From assembly GCF_938028735.1 (NCBI RefSeq), contig NZ_CALIMF010000028.1:1-64000 (forward strand): a DNA stretch of 64,000 nucleotides, written 5' to 3'. This DNA is from an uncultured Thermanaerothrix sp. (lineage in GTDB: Bacteria; Chloroflexota; Anaerolineae; Anaerolineales; Anaerolineaceae). Below are positions 43,756 to 53,602 of this stretch, one piece after another. The notes beneath the pieces were generated by a model. That model saw only the letters and a program-made list of their open reading frames with translations. It was not told where the DNA came from and made no database searches. How positions within the stretch are numbered: the first letter of the stretch is position 1; the number at the start of each line of letters is the position of its first letter. The position numbers were made by a program, and so were the translations under genes.

Positions 43756-44562
43756 ATGATCATATCTCGTACTAAAGCACTGGTGTCCTTTTTCTTTCTA
43801 ACCTATGCTATCTCACGGGCCTTTTGGTGGCCGGAGGCATTAGCAGCACGAGGAATGCTCCTCCCGGCCTGGCTGGGGCAATTTCTGACCAACCCGTTCA
43901 ACCCGGCCGCCTTCGGCCCGCTCATTGCTGCCCTTGCACTCACCCTGGCCGCTACAGGTTGGAGAGGGCTCGGAGCGTGGTTGCGGCAAAGCCTGCACTT
44001 GCGCTTTAGGGCCAGAGGGTGGCTGGTTGTGCTCCTGTTGCCCATGTTAATTTTTGGCGGGGGAGTTTTGGGCACTGTCCTTCTGGGGATTACCCCGCTA
44101 GAATCTTCCGTCCTCTCGAATCCCCCCTATGCGCTGATCGGCTTTCTGGTCATTTTCTTTACGGCCGGCCCGTTGCAAGAAGAACCGGGCTGGCGCGGGT
44201 TCGCCTTACCGCGGCTTCTGGAGAGACACTCCGCTGTGCGGGCCAGCGTGATCCTGGGTATCTGGTGGTGGCTATGGCACTTGCCCTTGGTGTTCATCCC
44301 AGGCAAGTTCATGACCCAGGATCCGCTGCTCTTCCTGCTCGTGGGGATCGAAATCGTCCTGACCTCGATTCTGATGACCTGGGTATACCTGCAGACCCAC
44401 GGCAGCGTCCTGGCAACCATGCTTTTCCACACGGTCATGAACGGCTCAATCTGGATGTTCCGGCCCTCAATGACGATGACGCTCCCCATCCTCGCCCTGA
44501 CCATTGTCCTGCTCGCCCTCGCGGTAGGGTGGGTGGTTCGTTGCGGTCTGCAACCGGGGTAA
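43756..44562 (+). CDS. CPBP-family intramembrane protease
   Basis: A 268-residue protein with about seven to eight membrane helices and the CPBP (Abi) motifs: EEPGWRGFALPRLLER, GIWWWLWHLPLVF and MLFHTVMNGSIW. These Glu and His residues form the metalloprotease site of the Rce1-like family, which in bacteria serves bacteriocin immunity or membrane protein processing; the substrate is unknown. The start could also be ATG 43672; I preferred 43756 because GGGGTGAG precedes it and the first helix follows. Confidence 0.75.
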   Translation: MIISRTKALVSFFFLTYAISRAFWWPEALAARGMLLPAWLGQFLTNPFNPAAFGPLIAALALTLAATGWRGLGAWLRQSLHLRFRARGWLVVLLLPMLIFGGGVLGTVLLGITPLESSVLSNPPYALIGFLVIFFTAGPLQEEPGWRGFALPRLLERHSAVRASVILGIWWWLWHLPLVFIPGKFMTQDPLLFLLVGIEIVLTSILMTWVYLQTHGSVLATMLFHTVMNGSIWMFRPSMTMTLPILALTIVLLALAVGWVVRCGLQPG

Positions 44563-44770
44563 CGATTTTCGCGGGTCGCGCCTCCGGGAAAGCGCCGCCT
44601 CCCGGAGGATTGTGCAAGAATGCGCCCACCCGTCCTCGATGTGGGGGCGTCCGATCGGGTATGTTGCTGAATGACTATCGTTATCGCCAAGTGCTCGACC
44701 GCTTAGGCCGGAGCATCCTGCGCCCACCGGCAGTCAGGGGCAGATCTCAAGGACACCCCGTTTCCGAAAC
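44563..44770. other. Gap between CPBP gene and rpsB promoter
   Basis: No gene is supported. It holds a perfect 9-bp hairpin (44581-44589 with 44600-44608), probably a weak terminator for the CPBP gene; there is no T-run. Confidence 0.5.
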
Positions 44771-44928
44771 TGGACGATTCACAAAAATTTATGTTATACT
44801 TGGACGGCTATCCGTCCAGGATAGCCACCATCTCTCACGCGGTCAGACCGTCCTTGGCGTGCCCCACTGGGGTGGAGGGGCGGGAAGAAGCCGCGGAGGT
44901 ATAACGCCAAACGAAAGGAGTTTTTGTA
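44771..44928 (+). promoter_or_regulatory. rpsB promoter and structured leader
   Basis: TGGACG (44771-44776), an 18-base spacer and TATACT (44795-44800) form the promoter. The RNA begins at or near two overlapping, mutually exclusive hairpins: TGGACGG/CCGTCCA (44801-44807, 44812-44818) and GGCTATCC/GGATAGCC (44806-44813, 44819-44826). The ~120-base leader ends in AAAGGAG before the ATG. Feedback by ribosomal protein S2 is possible, as in other bacteria, but the motif is not one I can match. Confidence 0.6.
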
Positions 44929-45834
44929 ATGGCTAACGTCATTTCCATGAAAGCCCTCCTCGAAAGCGGTGTGCACTTTGGCCACCGCACCAACAAGTGG
45001 CACCCGGCAATGCGCCCGTACATCTTCACCGAGCGCAACGGCATCCACATCATTGACCTGCAACAAACGGTCAAGGCGCTCAACGAGGCCTACAAGGTCG
45101 TCGTGGATACCGTGGCGAGGGGCGGCATCGTCCTCTTCGTCGGTACCAAGCGCCAAGCCCAGGACACCATCCGCGAAGAGGCACAGCGCTGCGGGATGCC
45201 CTATGTCACTGAGCGCTGGCTGGGCGGCACGCTGACCAACTGGATCACCATCTATCAGCGCATCCTTGAACTGGATCGCCTGGAGAAGATGCGTGATAGC
45301 GGCGAGTTGCAGGCTCGCACCAAAAAGGAACGTCTGCTCATCGAGCGCGAAATCGCCCGCTTGGAAAAGCGCCTCAGCGGTCTGCGTACGATGAAGCGCC
45401 TGCCCGACCTGCTCTTTGTAGTGGATGTCTGCCGTGAAGCCACCGCCGTGCATGAGGCCAATCTTAAGAACATCCCGGTGATCGCACTGGTGGATACCAA
45501 CTGCGATCCGCGCGGCGTGGACTACGTCATCCCCTCCAACGACGATGCCATCCGCGCCATCAAACTGCTGGTGGGCAAGATCGCCGATGCTGTGCTCGAG
45601 GGCAAAGCCCTGCGCAAGGAAGAAATCATCGAGGAAGAAACGCCATTTGAAGTCCTGCCCACTCCTGCCGCACGCTACTCGGTGCTGGAGGAGGAAGAGA
45701 TTGCCGATGAAGAATTGCTGGGCGACGCAACCCTGGCCAAACTGAGCCGACCCGCCCGCAAACTCGTCGAGGATGAGGAACTTGAAGAAGAACTCGAAGA
45801 GATTGAAGAGATTGAGGACGAAGAAGAGGCCTGA
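44929..45834 (+). CDS. rpsB: 30S ribosomal protein S2 with acidic C-terminal extension
   Basis: A 301-residue S2: [61 protein letters not shown], and [25 protein letters not shown] are diagnostic. The core ends near residue 230; the remaining ~70 residues are strongly acidic ([17 protein letters not shown]), about 45 more than usual. The extension may contact neighbouring ribosomal proteins or be disordered. rpsB-tsf is the standard order. Confidence 0.97.
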   Translation: MANVISMKALLESGVHFGHRTNKWHPAMRPYIFTERNGIHIIDLQQTVKALNEAYKVVVDTVARGGIVLFVGTKRQAQDTIREEAQRCGMPYVTERWLGGTLTNWITIYQRILELDRLEKMRDSGELQARTKKERLLIEREIARLEKRLSGLRTMKRLPDLLFVVDVCREATAVHEANLKNIPVIALVDTNCDPRGVDYVIPSNDDAIRAIKLLVGKIADAVLEGKALRKEEIIEEETPFEVLPTPAARYSVLEEEEIADEELLGDATLAKLSRPARKLVEDEELEEELEEIEEIEDEEEA

Positions 45835-45885
45835 TTCGAAACCCGGTCATTAAGCGTAAATTTTTGGCTGAGAGGACAACAACGT

Positions 45886-46497
45886 ATGGCAACCATTACC
45901 ACCGACATGATTAAGCAACTCCGCGAGGCGACCAACGCCGGTATCCTGGATTGCCGCAAGGCTTTGGAGCAGGCCGAGGGTGACTTCAAGAAAGCGGTGG
46001 ACATCCTGCGCGAGAAGGGGCTGGCTTCTGCCGCCAAGCGCGCCGACCGCAAAGCCTCGGAGGGCGTGATCGAACTATACTCCCACGGCAACGGGCGCGT
46101 GGGCGTAATGGTAGAAGTTAATTGCGAGACCGACTTCGTTGGCAAGAGCGAGAAATTCCGCCATTTTGCCCACGAACTGGCACTCCAAATTGCCGCCAGC
46201 GCCCCACTCTATATCCGTGAGGAAGATATCCCCCAGGAAGTGCTCGATCACGAGGCCCAGATTGCCGCCGCCAAGGCGCGCGAAGAAGGCAAACCCGAGC
46301 ACATCATCCCCCGTATTGTCGAAGGCGCGCTGACCAAGTTCAAGGACGAGACTGTGCTGCTGCGCCAGCGCTACATCCGCGATGAGAGCCTGACCATTCA
46401 GGACTTGCTCAATGATGTACGCGTAGCCTTGGGCGAAAACATTGTCATCCGGCGCTTTGTCCGTTGGGCGCTGGGAGAAACGACCGAAACGGCGTAA
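45886..46497 (+). CDS. tsf: Elongation factor Ts
   Basis: A 203-residue EF-Ts, the nucleotide exchange factor for EF-Tu. It has IKQLREATNAGILDCRKALEQAEGDFKKAVDILREKGL and VEVNCETDFVGKSEKFRHFAHELALQIAA. It is of the short type with one core subdomain, as in Thermus. AGAGGACAAC precedes the ATG. A strong terminator follows. Confidence 0.96.
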   Translation: MATITTDMIKQLREATNAGILDCRKALEQAEGDFKKAVDILREKGLASAAKRADRKASEGVIELYSHGNGRVGVMVEVNCETDFVGKSEKFRHFAHELALQIAASAPLYIREEDIPQEVLDHEAQIAAAKAREEGKPEHIIPRIVEGALTKFKDETVLLRQRYIRDESLTIQDLLNDVRVALGENIVIRRFVRWALGETTETA

Positions 46498-46508
46498 CCC
46501 GCCATGCG

Positions 46509-46544
46509 AAAGAGGCCAACCGGTAAGGGTTGGCCTCTTTCTCT
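46509..46544 (+). terminator. Terminator after tsf
   Basis: A 13-bp perfect stem (46509-46521 with 46528-46540), six-base loop, then CTCT. It lies between tsf and pyrH, so pyrH is expressed by partial read-through or its own weak promoter. Confidence 0.8.
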
Positions 46545-46563
46545 AACCTGTGGAGGTGTCTGA

Positions 46564-47286
<723 letters not shown>

Positions 47287-47379
47287 TAAGCCCGGCCCAT
47301 GTGCCCGTGGCCTGCTTCCCATGCTGCTCTTGACCTAAGGCTCTCCCCCCATGCCGCGCACGCTCGCCCCTTAAAGCAG

Positions 47380-47408
47380 CCCACCGCCCTCGCGGAAAGG
47401 GCGGTGGG
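47380..47408. terminator. Bidirectional terminator between pyrH and dnaK
   Basis: An 11-bp perfect GC-rich stem (47380-47390 with 47398-47408) lies in the convergent gap. Confidence 0.65.
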
Positions 47409-47434
47409 GGTCGCTGTGGGGGAGAAATGGAGGC

Positions 47435-49312
47435 TTAGGCCTCGCGGAATTCGCCTTCAACCACATCCCCTTCTGGGGAGGTCTGCCGCGCCTGACCATC
47501 GCCACTGCTCGCCGCTTGCGGCGCTACCTGTAGCAGCCGCCCGTAAACCGCATTGACCTGCTCGGTCAAGTTACGGATGCGCTGGATATCGTCACCGTTC
47601 ATCGCCTGGCGCAGTTCATTGACGCGCTCCTCGGCCTCGCGGCGCAGATCGGCGGGCAGGCTCTCACCACGCTCGCGCAAGGTCTTCTCAACCTGATAGA
47701 TGGCGTTATCGGCAATATTGCGCGCCTCGGCCAGCTCACGGCGGCGGCGGTCTTCGGCCTCGTGCTTGCGCGCCTCTTCAATCAGACGGTTGATTTCTTC
47801 TTTGGAGAGGTTAGTGGTAGCCGTGATGGTCACCTTCTGCTCACGCCCGGTGGCTTTATCGCGGGCCGAGACGTTAAGGATGCCGTTAGCGTCAATGTCG
47901 AAGGTCACCTCAATCTGCGGCACGCCACGCGGCGCAGGCGGGATGCCATCCAGGCGGAAGCGGCCCAGGCTGATGTTATCCGCCGCCATTGGACGCTCAC
48001 CCTGCAGGACGTGGATGTCCACTGCGGTCTGGTTATCCTCCGCCGTGGAGAAGATCTGCGAGCGGCGTACCGGGATGGTGGTATTGCGCTCGATGATCAC
48101 CGTCATCACGCCACCCAACGTTTCCACACCTAACGAAAGCGGCGTCACGTCCAGCAGCAGGATGTCCTTGACCTGACCGGAGAGCACGCCAGCCTGAATG
48201 GCGGCGCCGATTGCCACCACCTCGTCCGGGTTGACGCTCTTATTGGGTTCCTTGCCGGTCAGGCGGCGCACCAGGTCCTGCACCATCGGCATGCGGGTAG
48301 CGCCACCCACCAGGATGACCTCATCCAACTGGTCCGGGCGCAGGTTGGCATCGCGCAGTGCGTTCTCAAACGGCGGGATGCAGCGTTCGAGCAGGTCTTT
48401 GGTCATCTGCTCGAAGCGGGCGCGCGTCAGGCGCAGTTGCAGGTGCTTGGGCCCGCTGGCATCTGCGGTGATGAAGGGCAGGTTGATCTCTGTCTCCATC
48501 ATGCTGGAGAGTTCGATCTTGGCCTTCTCCGCCGCCTCGCGCAGGCGTTGCAACGCCTGGCGATCCTGGCGCAGGTCAATCCCGTGCTCCTTCATGAACT
48601 CCTCGACGGCCCAGTTAACGATGCGCTGGTCCCAGTCATCGCCGCCCAGGTGCGTATCGCCGCTGGTGGATTTGACCTCAAACACGCCCTCACCAACCTC
48701 CAGGATCGAGACGTCGAACGTCCCACCTCCCAGGTCCCAGACCAGGATTTTCTCATTCTTCTTTTTGTCCAAGCCATAGGCCAGCGCGGCAGCGGTGGGC
48801 TCGTTAATGATGCGCAGGACTTCCAGGCCGGCGATCTTACCGGCATCTTTAGTCGCCTGGCGCTGGCTATCGTTGAAGTAAGCCGGCACAGTGATGACCG
48901 CCTGGGTCACCGACTCACCTAGGTAGGCTTCGGCATCGGCCTTGAGTTTGGCCAGGATCATCGCCGAGATCTCCTGCGGCGTATATTCGCGTCCGGTCAC
49001 CGGGATGCGCACCCGCGCGTCGCCGGCCGGGCCACGCACGACCTGATAGGGCACCATCTTGCGCTCCTGCTCCACCTCTTCAAAGCGGCGGCCCATGAAG
49101 CGTTTGATGGAATAGACGGTGTTTTCAGGGTTAATGATGGCCTGGCGCTTGGCCGGAATGCCGACTAGGCGCTCGCCCGTCTTGGTGAACGCTACCACCG
49201 AAGGGCACAAGCGCGATCCTTCTGCCGTGGTGATGACCACCGGCTCGCCTCCCTCCATCACAGCGACCACACTGTTGGTGGTCCCTAAATCAATACCTAT
49301 AACCTTTCCCAT
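47435..49312 (-). CDS. dnaK: Chaperone DnaK (Hsp70)
   Basis: A 625-residue DnaK. It has [80 protein letters not shown], and the substrate-binding domain start [20 protein letters not shown]. The C-terminal tail is [12 protein letters not shown], close to the usual EEVD-like bacterial end. grpE and dnaJ are not adjacent. No CIRCE element is seen upstream, so heat control by HrcA is unlikely here. Confidence 0.97.
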   Translation of the reverse strand: MGKVIGIDLGTTNSVVAVMEGGEPVVITTAEGSRLCPSVVAFTKTGERLVGIPAKRQAIINPENTVYSIKRFMGRRFEEVEQERKMVPYQVVRGPAGDARVRIPVTGREYTPQEISAMILAKLKADAEAYLGESVTQAVITVPAYFNDSQRQATKDAGKIAGLEVLRIINEPTAAALAYGLDKKKNEKILVWDLGGGTFDVSILEVGEGVFEVKSTSGDTHLGGDDWDQRIVNWAVEEFMKEHGIDLRQDRQALQRLREAAEKAKIELSSMMETEINLPFITADASGPKHLQLRLTRARFEQMTKDLLERCIPPFENALRDANLRPDQLDEVILVGGATRMPMVQDLVRRLTGKEPNKSVNPDEVVAIGAAIQAGVLSGQVKDILLLDVTPLSLGVETLGGVMTVIIERNTTIPVRRSQIFSTAEDNQTAVDIHVLQGERPMAADNISLGRFRLDGIPPAPRGVPQIEVTFDIDANGILNVSARDKATGREQKVTITATTNLSKEEINRLIEEARKHEAEDRRRRELAEARNIADNAIYQVEKTLRERGESLPADLRREAEERVNELRQAMNGDDIQRIRNLTEQVNAVYGRLLQVAPQAASSGDGQARQTSPEGDVVEGEFREA

Positions 49313-49430
49313 CGGTTATCTCTCCTTTCGTTCCAAGATGATTTTAGGCATAAGTGCTTCGTCCTATACCATACCCCAAGATTGCAAGAATTTTATTAAC
49401 AAAGCATTGGCGTTTTGTAAGTTAACTGCA

Positions 49431-49462
49431 CTGACCCGCCGGGCTGATCCTCGGCGGGTCAG
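49431..49462. terminator. Hairpin after the subtilisin-like protease gene
   Basis: A 10-bp perfect stem (CTGACCCGCC/GGCGGGTCAG) lies between the protease gene's end and dnaK. It probably ends the protease transcript, though there is no T-run. Confidence 0.6.
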
Positions 49463-49488
49463 TGGTGCCAGCATCGGGTAATGGGGAC

Positions 49489-50877
49489 TTACGGCGTAGT
49501 GCTCAGGGCCGCGTCCGCGGTGGCCAGGCCGGCGCCGGTGGCGTCACTGCCCCAGCAAACCTGCTCGCTATACCCATAAGGGGTGTAGATGGTGCGGCAG
49601 CCGGGGGCGAGATAGGTCGCTGAACGCTCTAGGATGCTCTCGGCCTGCGCCGGGGTAAGACTGGGATATTTTTGCGCCATCAGCGCCACAATGCCGGCCA
49701 CGTGCGGGCTGGCCATGCTGGTGCCGCCGAGGAAGTAGTAGGAGGTCTTGCCACTCTGGAGTTGATACGGCCCCACCACCCACGAGCCAGGGGCGGCCAC
49801 ATCCAGGTCCTGCCCGGGCAGGGCACGGCTGGAGAAATCGGTGATGTAGTAGTCCTGTGCATCGGTTGGGTCGGGGACATCGCGGTTATACCACCAGGCG
49901 CGGTTGCCCACGGGGTACCATTCGCCCACCCAGCCGGAAGCCGCCACCGAGATCACCGGTGCATAAGCGCCGGGATAGCCCATGCCGGCGGCGCCGCTAT
50001 TGCCCGCCGAGGCGACCAGGATCACGCCCTGCGCAACAGCATAGTCAATTGCGGCCTTTTCCACCGCATCCAGCACCGGGCCGCCCAGCGACATGTTGAT
50101 CACCACCGGGTGATTCTTGAGTGGGCCGGCCTTGAGATCGGCCACATAGACGATACCGCGCGCCACCACCGAGGACCAGCCGGAGCCGTTCTGGTTAAGC
50201 ACCTTGACCGGGATGATCTTGGCCTTGGGGGCCACACCGTTGACCGACACACCACGCAGGCTGTAACCAATGATGGTCGAGGTCACGTGGGTGCCATGTG
50301 AATTCTGGTCGTGTTCCCACTTGTTGGGCTGGGTGGACACGAACCCCATCTCGCCCCCGCCCCCGCCGAAGGAAATGGCGTACTCGGTGGCAATGCGCTC
50401 CTGGGGGAAGTACTGCCGCCACGAATCCAGCAGCCCGGTATCCAGCACGGCCACGTACACGCCATCGCCGTCATAGCCCACCTGGCGATTATTGAAGCCA
50501 AAATCGGTCACATTGATGGCATCCAGGTCCCAAGTGCTCAAGCCGTTGGCGAAGTCCTCAACCAGCACCGTATCCACCGGGGCGCCCTGCCGCTCGGCAT
50601 CCGGGTTGGCCGCGGCGACATAGGGCAGGCTACGGAGGGTCTCCAATCGGCTGGCACGGGTCTGCAGCGTCACCGCCTTGATCTCGGTGATCACATCGCG
50701 CACCTTGCCGTACTGCCCTAGGTCGGCCAGTACCGCCGGGGTGACCTCCGTGTTGAGCAGGACGTTGATCCCGATCATCGGGTCGTTTTTAGGCGCGGGG
50801 GGTGCAGCACCCAGGGTAGCCAGACTGCTCAGCGCTAGCGCCAGGATCAGAACGAAATAAAGCAATGTGTGTCTCAT
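49489..50877 (-). CDS. Secreted subtilisin-like serine protease (S8)
   Basis: A 462-residue exported protease. A signal peptide (about 1-24, ALALSSLATLGAA) is followed by an inhibitor-like propeptide, then the S8 catalytic domain with Asp146 (VAVLDTG), His194 (NSHGTHVTS), Asn293 (ASAGNSG) and Ser387 (GGTSMASPH). All four key residues are kept. The start at 50877 follows AAGGAGGT; an earlier in-frame start would translate through the leader terminator. Expression is predicted to need c-di-GMP through the riboswitch in front. Confidence 0.93.
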   Translation of the reverse strand: MRHTLLYFVLILALALSSLATLGAAPPAPKNDPMIGINVLLNTEVTPAVLADLGQYGKVRDVITEIKAVTLQTRASRLETLRSLPYVAAANPDAERQGAPVDTVLVEDFANGLSTWDLDAINVTDFGFNNRQVGYDGDGVYVAVLDTGLLDSWRQYFPQERIATEYAISFGGGGGEMGFVSTQPNKWEHDQNSHGTHVTSTIIGYSLRGVSVNGVAPKAKIIPVKVLNQNGSGWSSVVARGIVYVADLKAGPLKNHPVVINMSLGGPVLDAVEKAAIDYAVAQGVILVASAGNSGAAGMGYPGAYAPVISVAASGWVGEWYPVGNRAWWYNRDVPDPTDAQDYYITDFSSRALPGQDLDVAAPGSWVVGPYQLQSGKTSYYFLGGTSMASPHVAGIVALMAQKYPSLTPAQAESILERSATYLAPGCRTIYTPYGYSEQVCWGSDATGAGLATADAALSTTP

Positions 50878-50901
50878 CACCAAACCTCCTTTTGGGGAAT
50901 G

Positions 50902-50937
50902 AAAAAACACGACTGCCGAGGGATGCCTTCGGCAGTC
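50902..50937 (-). terminator. Terminator of the c-di-GMP riboswitch leader
   Basis: On the minus strand GACTGCCGA (50937-50929) pairs with TCGGCAGTC (50919-50911), followed by GTGTTTTTT. Its 5' arm is the 3' strand of the aptamer's closing stem, so the two are alternative folds. Confidence 0.85.
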
Positions 50938-51000
50938 TGGCGGCCTGCGCGTGCGCGCAGGTCCATGACTTTGCGCCCCCACCTCGCGATGGGTTTGCCG
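50930..51000 (-). ncRNA. c-di-GMP-I (GEMM) riboswitch
   Basis: From 51000 the minus strand reads CGGCAAACC, a 5-bp hairpin with a GCGA tetraloop, then GGGGCGCAAAG, a second hairpin (CCTGCGC/GCGCAGG) and CTGCCG closing with the initial CGGCA. GGCAAACC, the GNRA-capped stem and CGCAAAG are the class I c-di-GMP aptamer signature. The bases before CAAACC (GG) fit c-di-GMP better than the cGAMP variant. Since the closing strand is shared with the terminator, ligand should switch the protease gene on. Confidence 0.87.
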
Positions 51001-51025
51001 TTTCGGGAAAGCCTTCTAATAATTC

Positions 51026-51053
51026 ATTTTAATCTGCTTTAGTGACCTGGCAA
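51026..51053 (-). promoter_or_regulatory. Promoter of the riboswitch-protease transcript
   Basis: TTGCCA (51053-51048), 16-base spacer, TAAAAT (51031-51026) on the minus strand; the start would be about 20 bases before the aptamer. Confidence 0.6.
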
Positions 51054-51089
51054 GCCCAAGCACGGGAGATTTTGCCAGAGTACTTACTA

Positions 51090-51098
51090 TGCTATACT
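51090..51098 (+). promoter_or_regulatory. Extended -10 promoter of the 51-kb lipoprotein gene
   Basis: TGCTATACT (51090-51098), an extended -10 element, 39 bases before the ATG. Confidence 0.5.
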
Positions 51099-51137
51099 GA
51101 AAATAACTTGAAGTGTGATGCAGGGAGGTGATCCGCT

Positions 51138-52010
51138 ATGAAGGCGCGACGCATTTTTCTTAGGCATCTGGCGCTGCTGGGATGGCTGACACTGGTGGTC
51201 AGCGGCTGTGCCCGCGCGTCACCCAGCCCGTCCCCCCTACCCTGTGGCGAAGACCGCCTCGTGCTCGGGACCCAGACTTTTGCGTTGCGCCCCTGGCCGG
51301 CGCAGAGTGCTGGGGTGACCACCTTGCCCGATCTTGCCGCAGTGGCTTATGTGCTGGCCCCACCGGACGGCGAGGGAGGCGGGGTCATTGTACTACCACC
51401 GCGGACGGAGAACCGTGTCGTCCTGGCGGCAACCACCCCGGGACAGGGGCTGAGCTTAGTACGCGCCGACTGCACCCTGGTGACCTACTGGATTGAGACC
51501 AGCCAGCCCACCGGCGCTACGCCGGGGGCGGAGTTAGCCACGTCGCACGGTCTGACGCTGTGGGTGGGCGAAAGCTATGCCGGAGAGGGCGGCTGGCTGG
51601 TGCGCGCGGCGTTCCTTCCCCCAATCCATGCTCCAACGACTCCCCCGACCCTTCCCACCTCCTTGCCAACGCTGGGGCCAGAGGAAACGCTGGTGGTCAT
51701 CTCCACCGAAACCGCGCCCCCCGCCTTTCAGGCTGAGATCTCCCTACTGGAAGTGACCCCTTCCGCAGCGGGTCTGGAAATTACCGTGGAGATTCTCAAT
51801 TACGGGCCCACCACCGCCAGACTTGCCCCCCCCGCAATCACCCTGCGCGATGCCAACGGACAGGTGCTGGCCTTGCAAAGCAGTCACCCCGCTTTGCCAG
51901 CCGACCTACCCGTAGGACAGGCGGTGACGGTGCACTTGCTTTTTACCCGCCCGAGCGCCTCCCTGGCTACCCTAGAGGTATTGGAGGCAACCTTCGACCT
52001 GGGGGAATGA
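51138..52010 (+). CDS. Lipoprotein of unknown function with Ig-like C terminus
   Basis: A 290-residue lipoprotein: signal peptide with lipobox VVSGCAR (Cys near residue 24), an extracellular domain of about 150 residues, a Pro/Thr linker (PTTPPTLPTSLPTLGPEE) and a C-terminal beta-sandwich (LEVTPSAAGLEITVEILNYGPTTARLAPPAITLRDANGQVLAL) like DUF4352/telomeric-type Ig-like domains of Gram-positive lipoproteins. GGGAGGTGATC precedes the ATG. Function unknown; a terminator hairpin follows. Confidence 0.65.
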   Translation: MKARRIFLRHLALLGWLTLVVSGCARASPSPSPLPCGEDRLVLGTQTFALRPWPAQSAGVTTLPDLAAVAYVLAPPDGEGGGVIVLPPRTENRVVLAATTPGQGLSLVRADCTLVTYWIETSQPTGATPGAELATSHGLTLWVGESYAGEGGWLVRAAFLPPIHAPTTPPTLPTSLPTLGPEETLVVISTETAPPAFQAEISLLEVTPSAAGLEITVEILNYGPTTARLAPPAITLRDANGQVLALQSSHPALPADLPVGQAVTVHLLFTRPSASLATLEVLEATFDLGE

Positions 52011-52032
52011 GCTGCGCCCAGCGAATCAAACA

Positions 52033-52059
52033 GCCTGCACTGCGCGGGGCAGTGCAGGC
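52033..52059. terminator. Convergent terminator
   Basis: An 11-bp perfect stem (GCCTGCACTGC/GCAGTGCAGGC) sits between two converging genes. On the minus strand it is followed by TGTTTG. Confidence 0.65.
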
Positions 52060-52084
52060 CGCTTCAGGGGAACCCGTGACTGGG

Positions 52085-53602
52085 TTACTTAATCTTAAAG
52101 AAAGCCTGTAGGAACGAGCCGTCCATCGTGGTCATCGTGACGCGGTAACACTTGCCGGGGGTGGTGGGCGTCTTCCAGTTGAAGATAAACTGACCCGTCA
52201 TCCAGTCGTAGCGCAGGCTGGTACCACCGGTTGCCACGGTTTCGATCTCATCGGTAAGCGCATCTGCGGCGCAGGCCGTTTGAGCATAGGTCAAGGATCT
52301 GACAAACGCGGTGTCGGTCAATTCGGTTGGCCCCGCGAAGATCTCGAACTTGAGCGGGACGGTTGAGCCACCTTTCGCCACGTTATACACCCCGTTCATA
52401 TCCACCGGCTGGTAGAAGCCTTTGAGCGTCCATGCCAGCACAGTATAGGTACGGGTTTTCTCCGTGGTGTTGCCAGCCTTGTCGGTCGCGGTGGCGGTGA
52501 GGGTGTGGGTGCCCACAGCCGTGCTGTAGCCGGATAGGGTGCAACCCGCCTCGGTCAGCCCGGAGAGACCATCTTCGGCGGTACAGGTGGACGCAGGGGG
52601 TACAAAGCCAAAGTAGTAAGATTCCCCATCCGCGGGGCCGCCGTTCCACGTGATGCTCGGCGGGGTGAGATCTACATTGATACCGCTCACCTCCGCTGTG
52701 GCCGAATTGCCAGCGTTGTCATAAATGGTCTGGGAGTAGGATTGATTTGCCCCTTCACCAAAGGTGTAGGAACCAGGACAATCCCCAACCAGCCCCGACA
52801 TAGCATCCGAGCAGGTGAAGGAAACTGTTGGCGCCCCGGTATCGCTGTTGTACCACCCCGTGCTGGCAGCGGATTTATCCAATGCGGCGGTGATGCTCGG
52901 CGGGGTGGCGTCGCGCTTAATAATGACAGAAGCCTGAGCAGCTCCCCCCGCGCTGGTCGCTGTGCAGGTGAGGGTGACGCCTGCTGTATCATCGTTAATC
53001 GTAGTTTCATCGCACCCTGACTTACTGGTAATGGCAGATTCGCTGTCGGTCACCGTCCACGAGACTGTCACATCGCTAATGTACCAGCCGTTGTTACCCA
53101 AGGTTCCGCTAATGATAGGGGTGATCACCGGCGGGGTAGTGTCGCTAGGCGGTAGGACCTTAATCTGGAATTGGGCGTATCCAAAGTCCCATGATGCGCC
53201 AGATTTTCCACCGCTCATGTTGAAGTTGGAGGTATTCACATTATAGGTACCCTGCGCTACACTGGATGGAATCGTGAACGTAATTTTCTTTTCGACCCCA
53301 CACGCAGTAAACGTGGTCATGCCTGCGGTTATGCCAGAAGGTAAACCCACAAATGACAGCGTCGCAGGGTGACCATCATCCACATTGCAAATCGCCGAAG
53401 ATTCACCCTGGTCTTTTGTCGCAATGATCCTAAACCCCACCTCAACGGGCCCACCTGCCCTCACCTCAATCTCTTCTTTTGGGTTGTCTATGGTATTGTC
53501 TAATGTATTCACAACATTATCTGCCCAGACCACGCTACTCAGCGCCAATGCAGTGAACACTGCCAGGGTTACTGCCAAATGGAGAATTCGTTTTAGATTC
53601 AT
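52085..53602 (-). CDS. Exported PxKF-domain protein with Ig-like repeats
   Basis: A 505-residue secreted protein with a signal peptide (about 1-27, TALALSSVVWA). Three to four Ig-like repeats begin DTTPPVITPIISG, DATPPSITAALD and DLTPPSITWNGG, each with paired Cys residues. The C-terminal block (GFYQPVDMNGVYNVAKGGSTVPLKFEIF ... KCYRVTMTTMDGSFLQAFFKIK) matches the PxKF domain found at the end of many surface proteins. No enzymatic motif is present; it is probably a structural or adhesive surface protein. The ATG has GGAGG upstream. The leader contains a terminator and other structure. Confidence 0.75.
   Translation of the reverse strand: MNLKRILHLAVTLAVFTALALSSVVWADNVVNTLDNTIDNPKEEIEVRAGGPVEVGFRIIATKDQGESSAICNVDDGHPATLSFVGLPSGITAGMTTFTACGVEKKITFTIPSSVAQGTYNVNTSNFNMSGGKSGASWDFGYAQFQIKVLPPSDTTPPVITPIISGTLGNNGWYISDVTVSWTVTDSESAITSKSGCDETTINDDTAGVTLTCTATSAGGAAQASVIIKRDATPPSITAALDKSAASTGWYNSDTGAPTVSFTCSDAMSGLVGDCPGSYTFGEGANQSYSQTIYDNAGNSATAEVSGINVDLTPPSITWNGGPADGESYYFGFVPPASTCTAEDGLSGLTEAGCTLSGYSTAVGTHTLTATATDKAGNTTEKTRTYTVLAWTLKGFYQPVDMNGVYNVAKGGSTVPLKFEIFAGPTELTDTAFVRSLTYAQTACAADALTDEIETVATGGTSLRYDWMTGQFIFNWKTPTTPGKCYRVTMTTMDGSFLQAFFKIK

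Noticed and set aside
44660-44936. Frame running through the rpsB leader
   Set aside because: It crosses the promoter and hairpins and has no family resemblance; the real start of rpsB is clear.
49313-49430. Search for a CIRCE/HrcA element before dnaK
   Set aside because: No TTAGCACTC-type inverted repeat is present.
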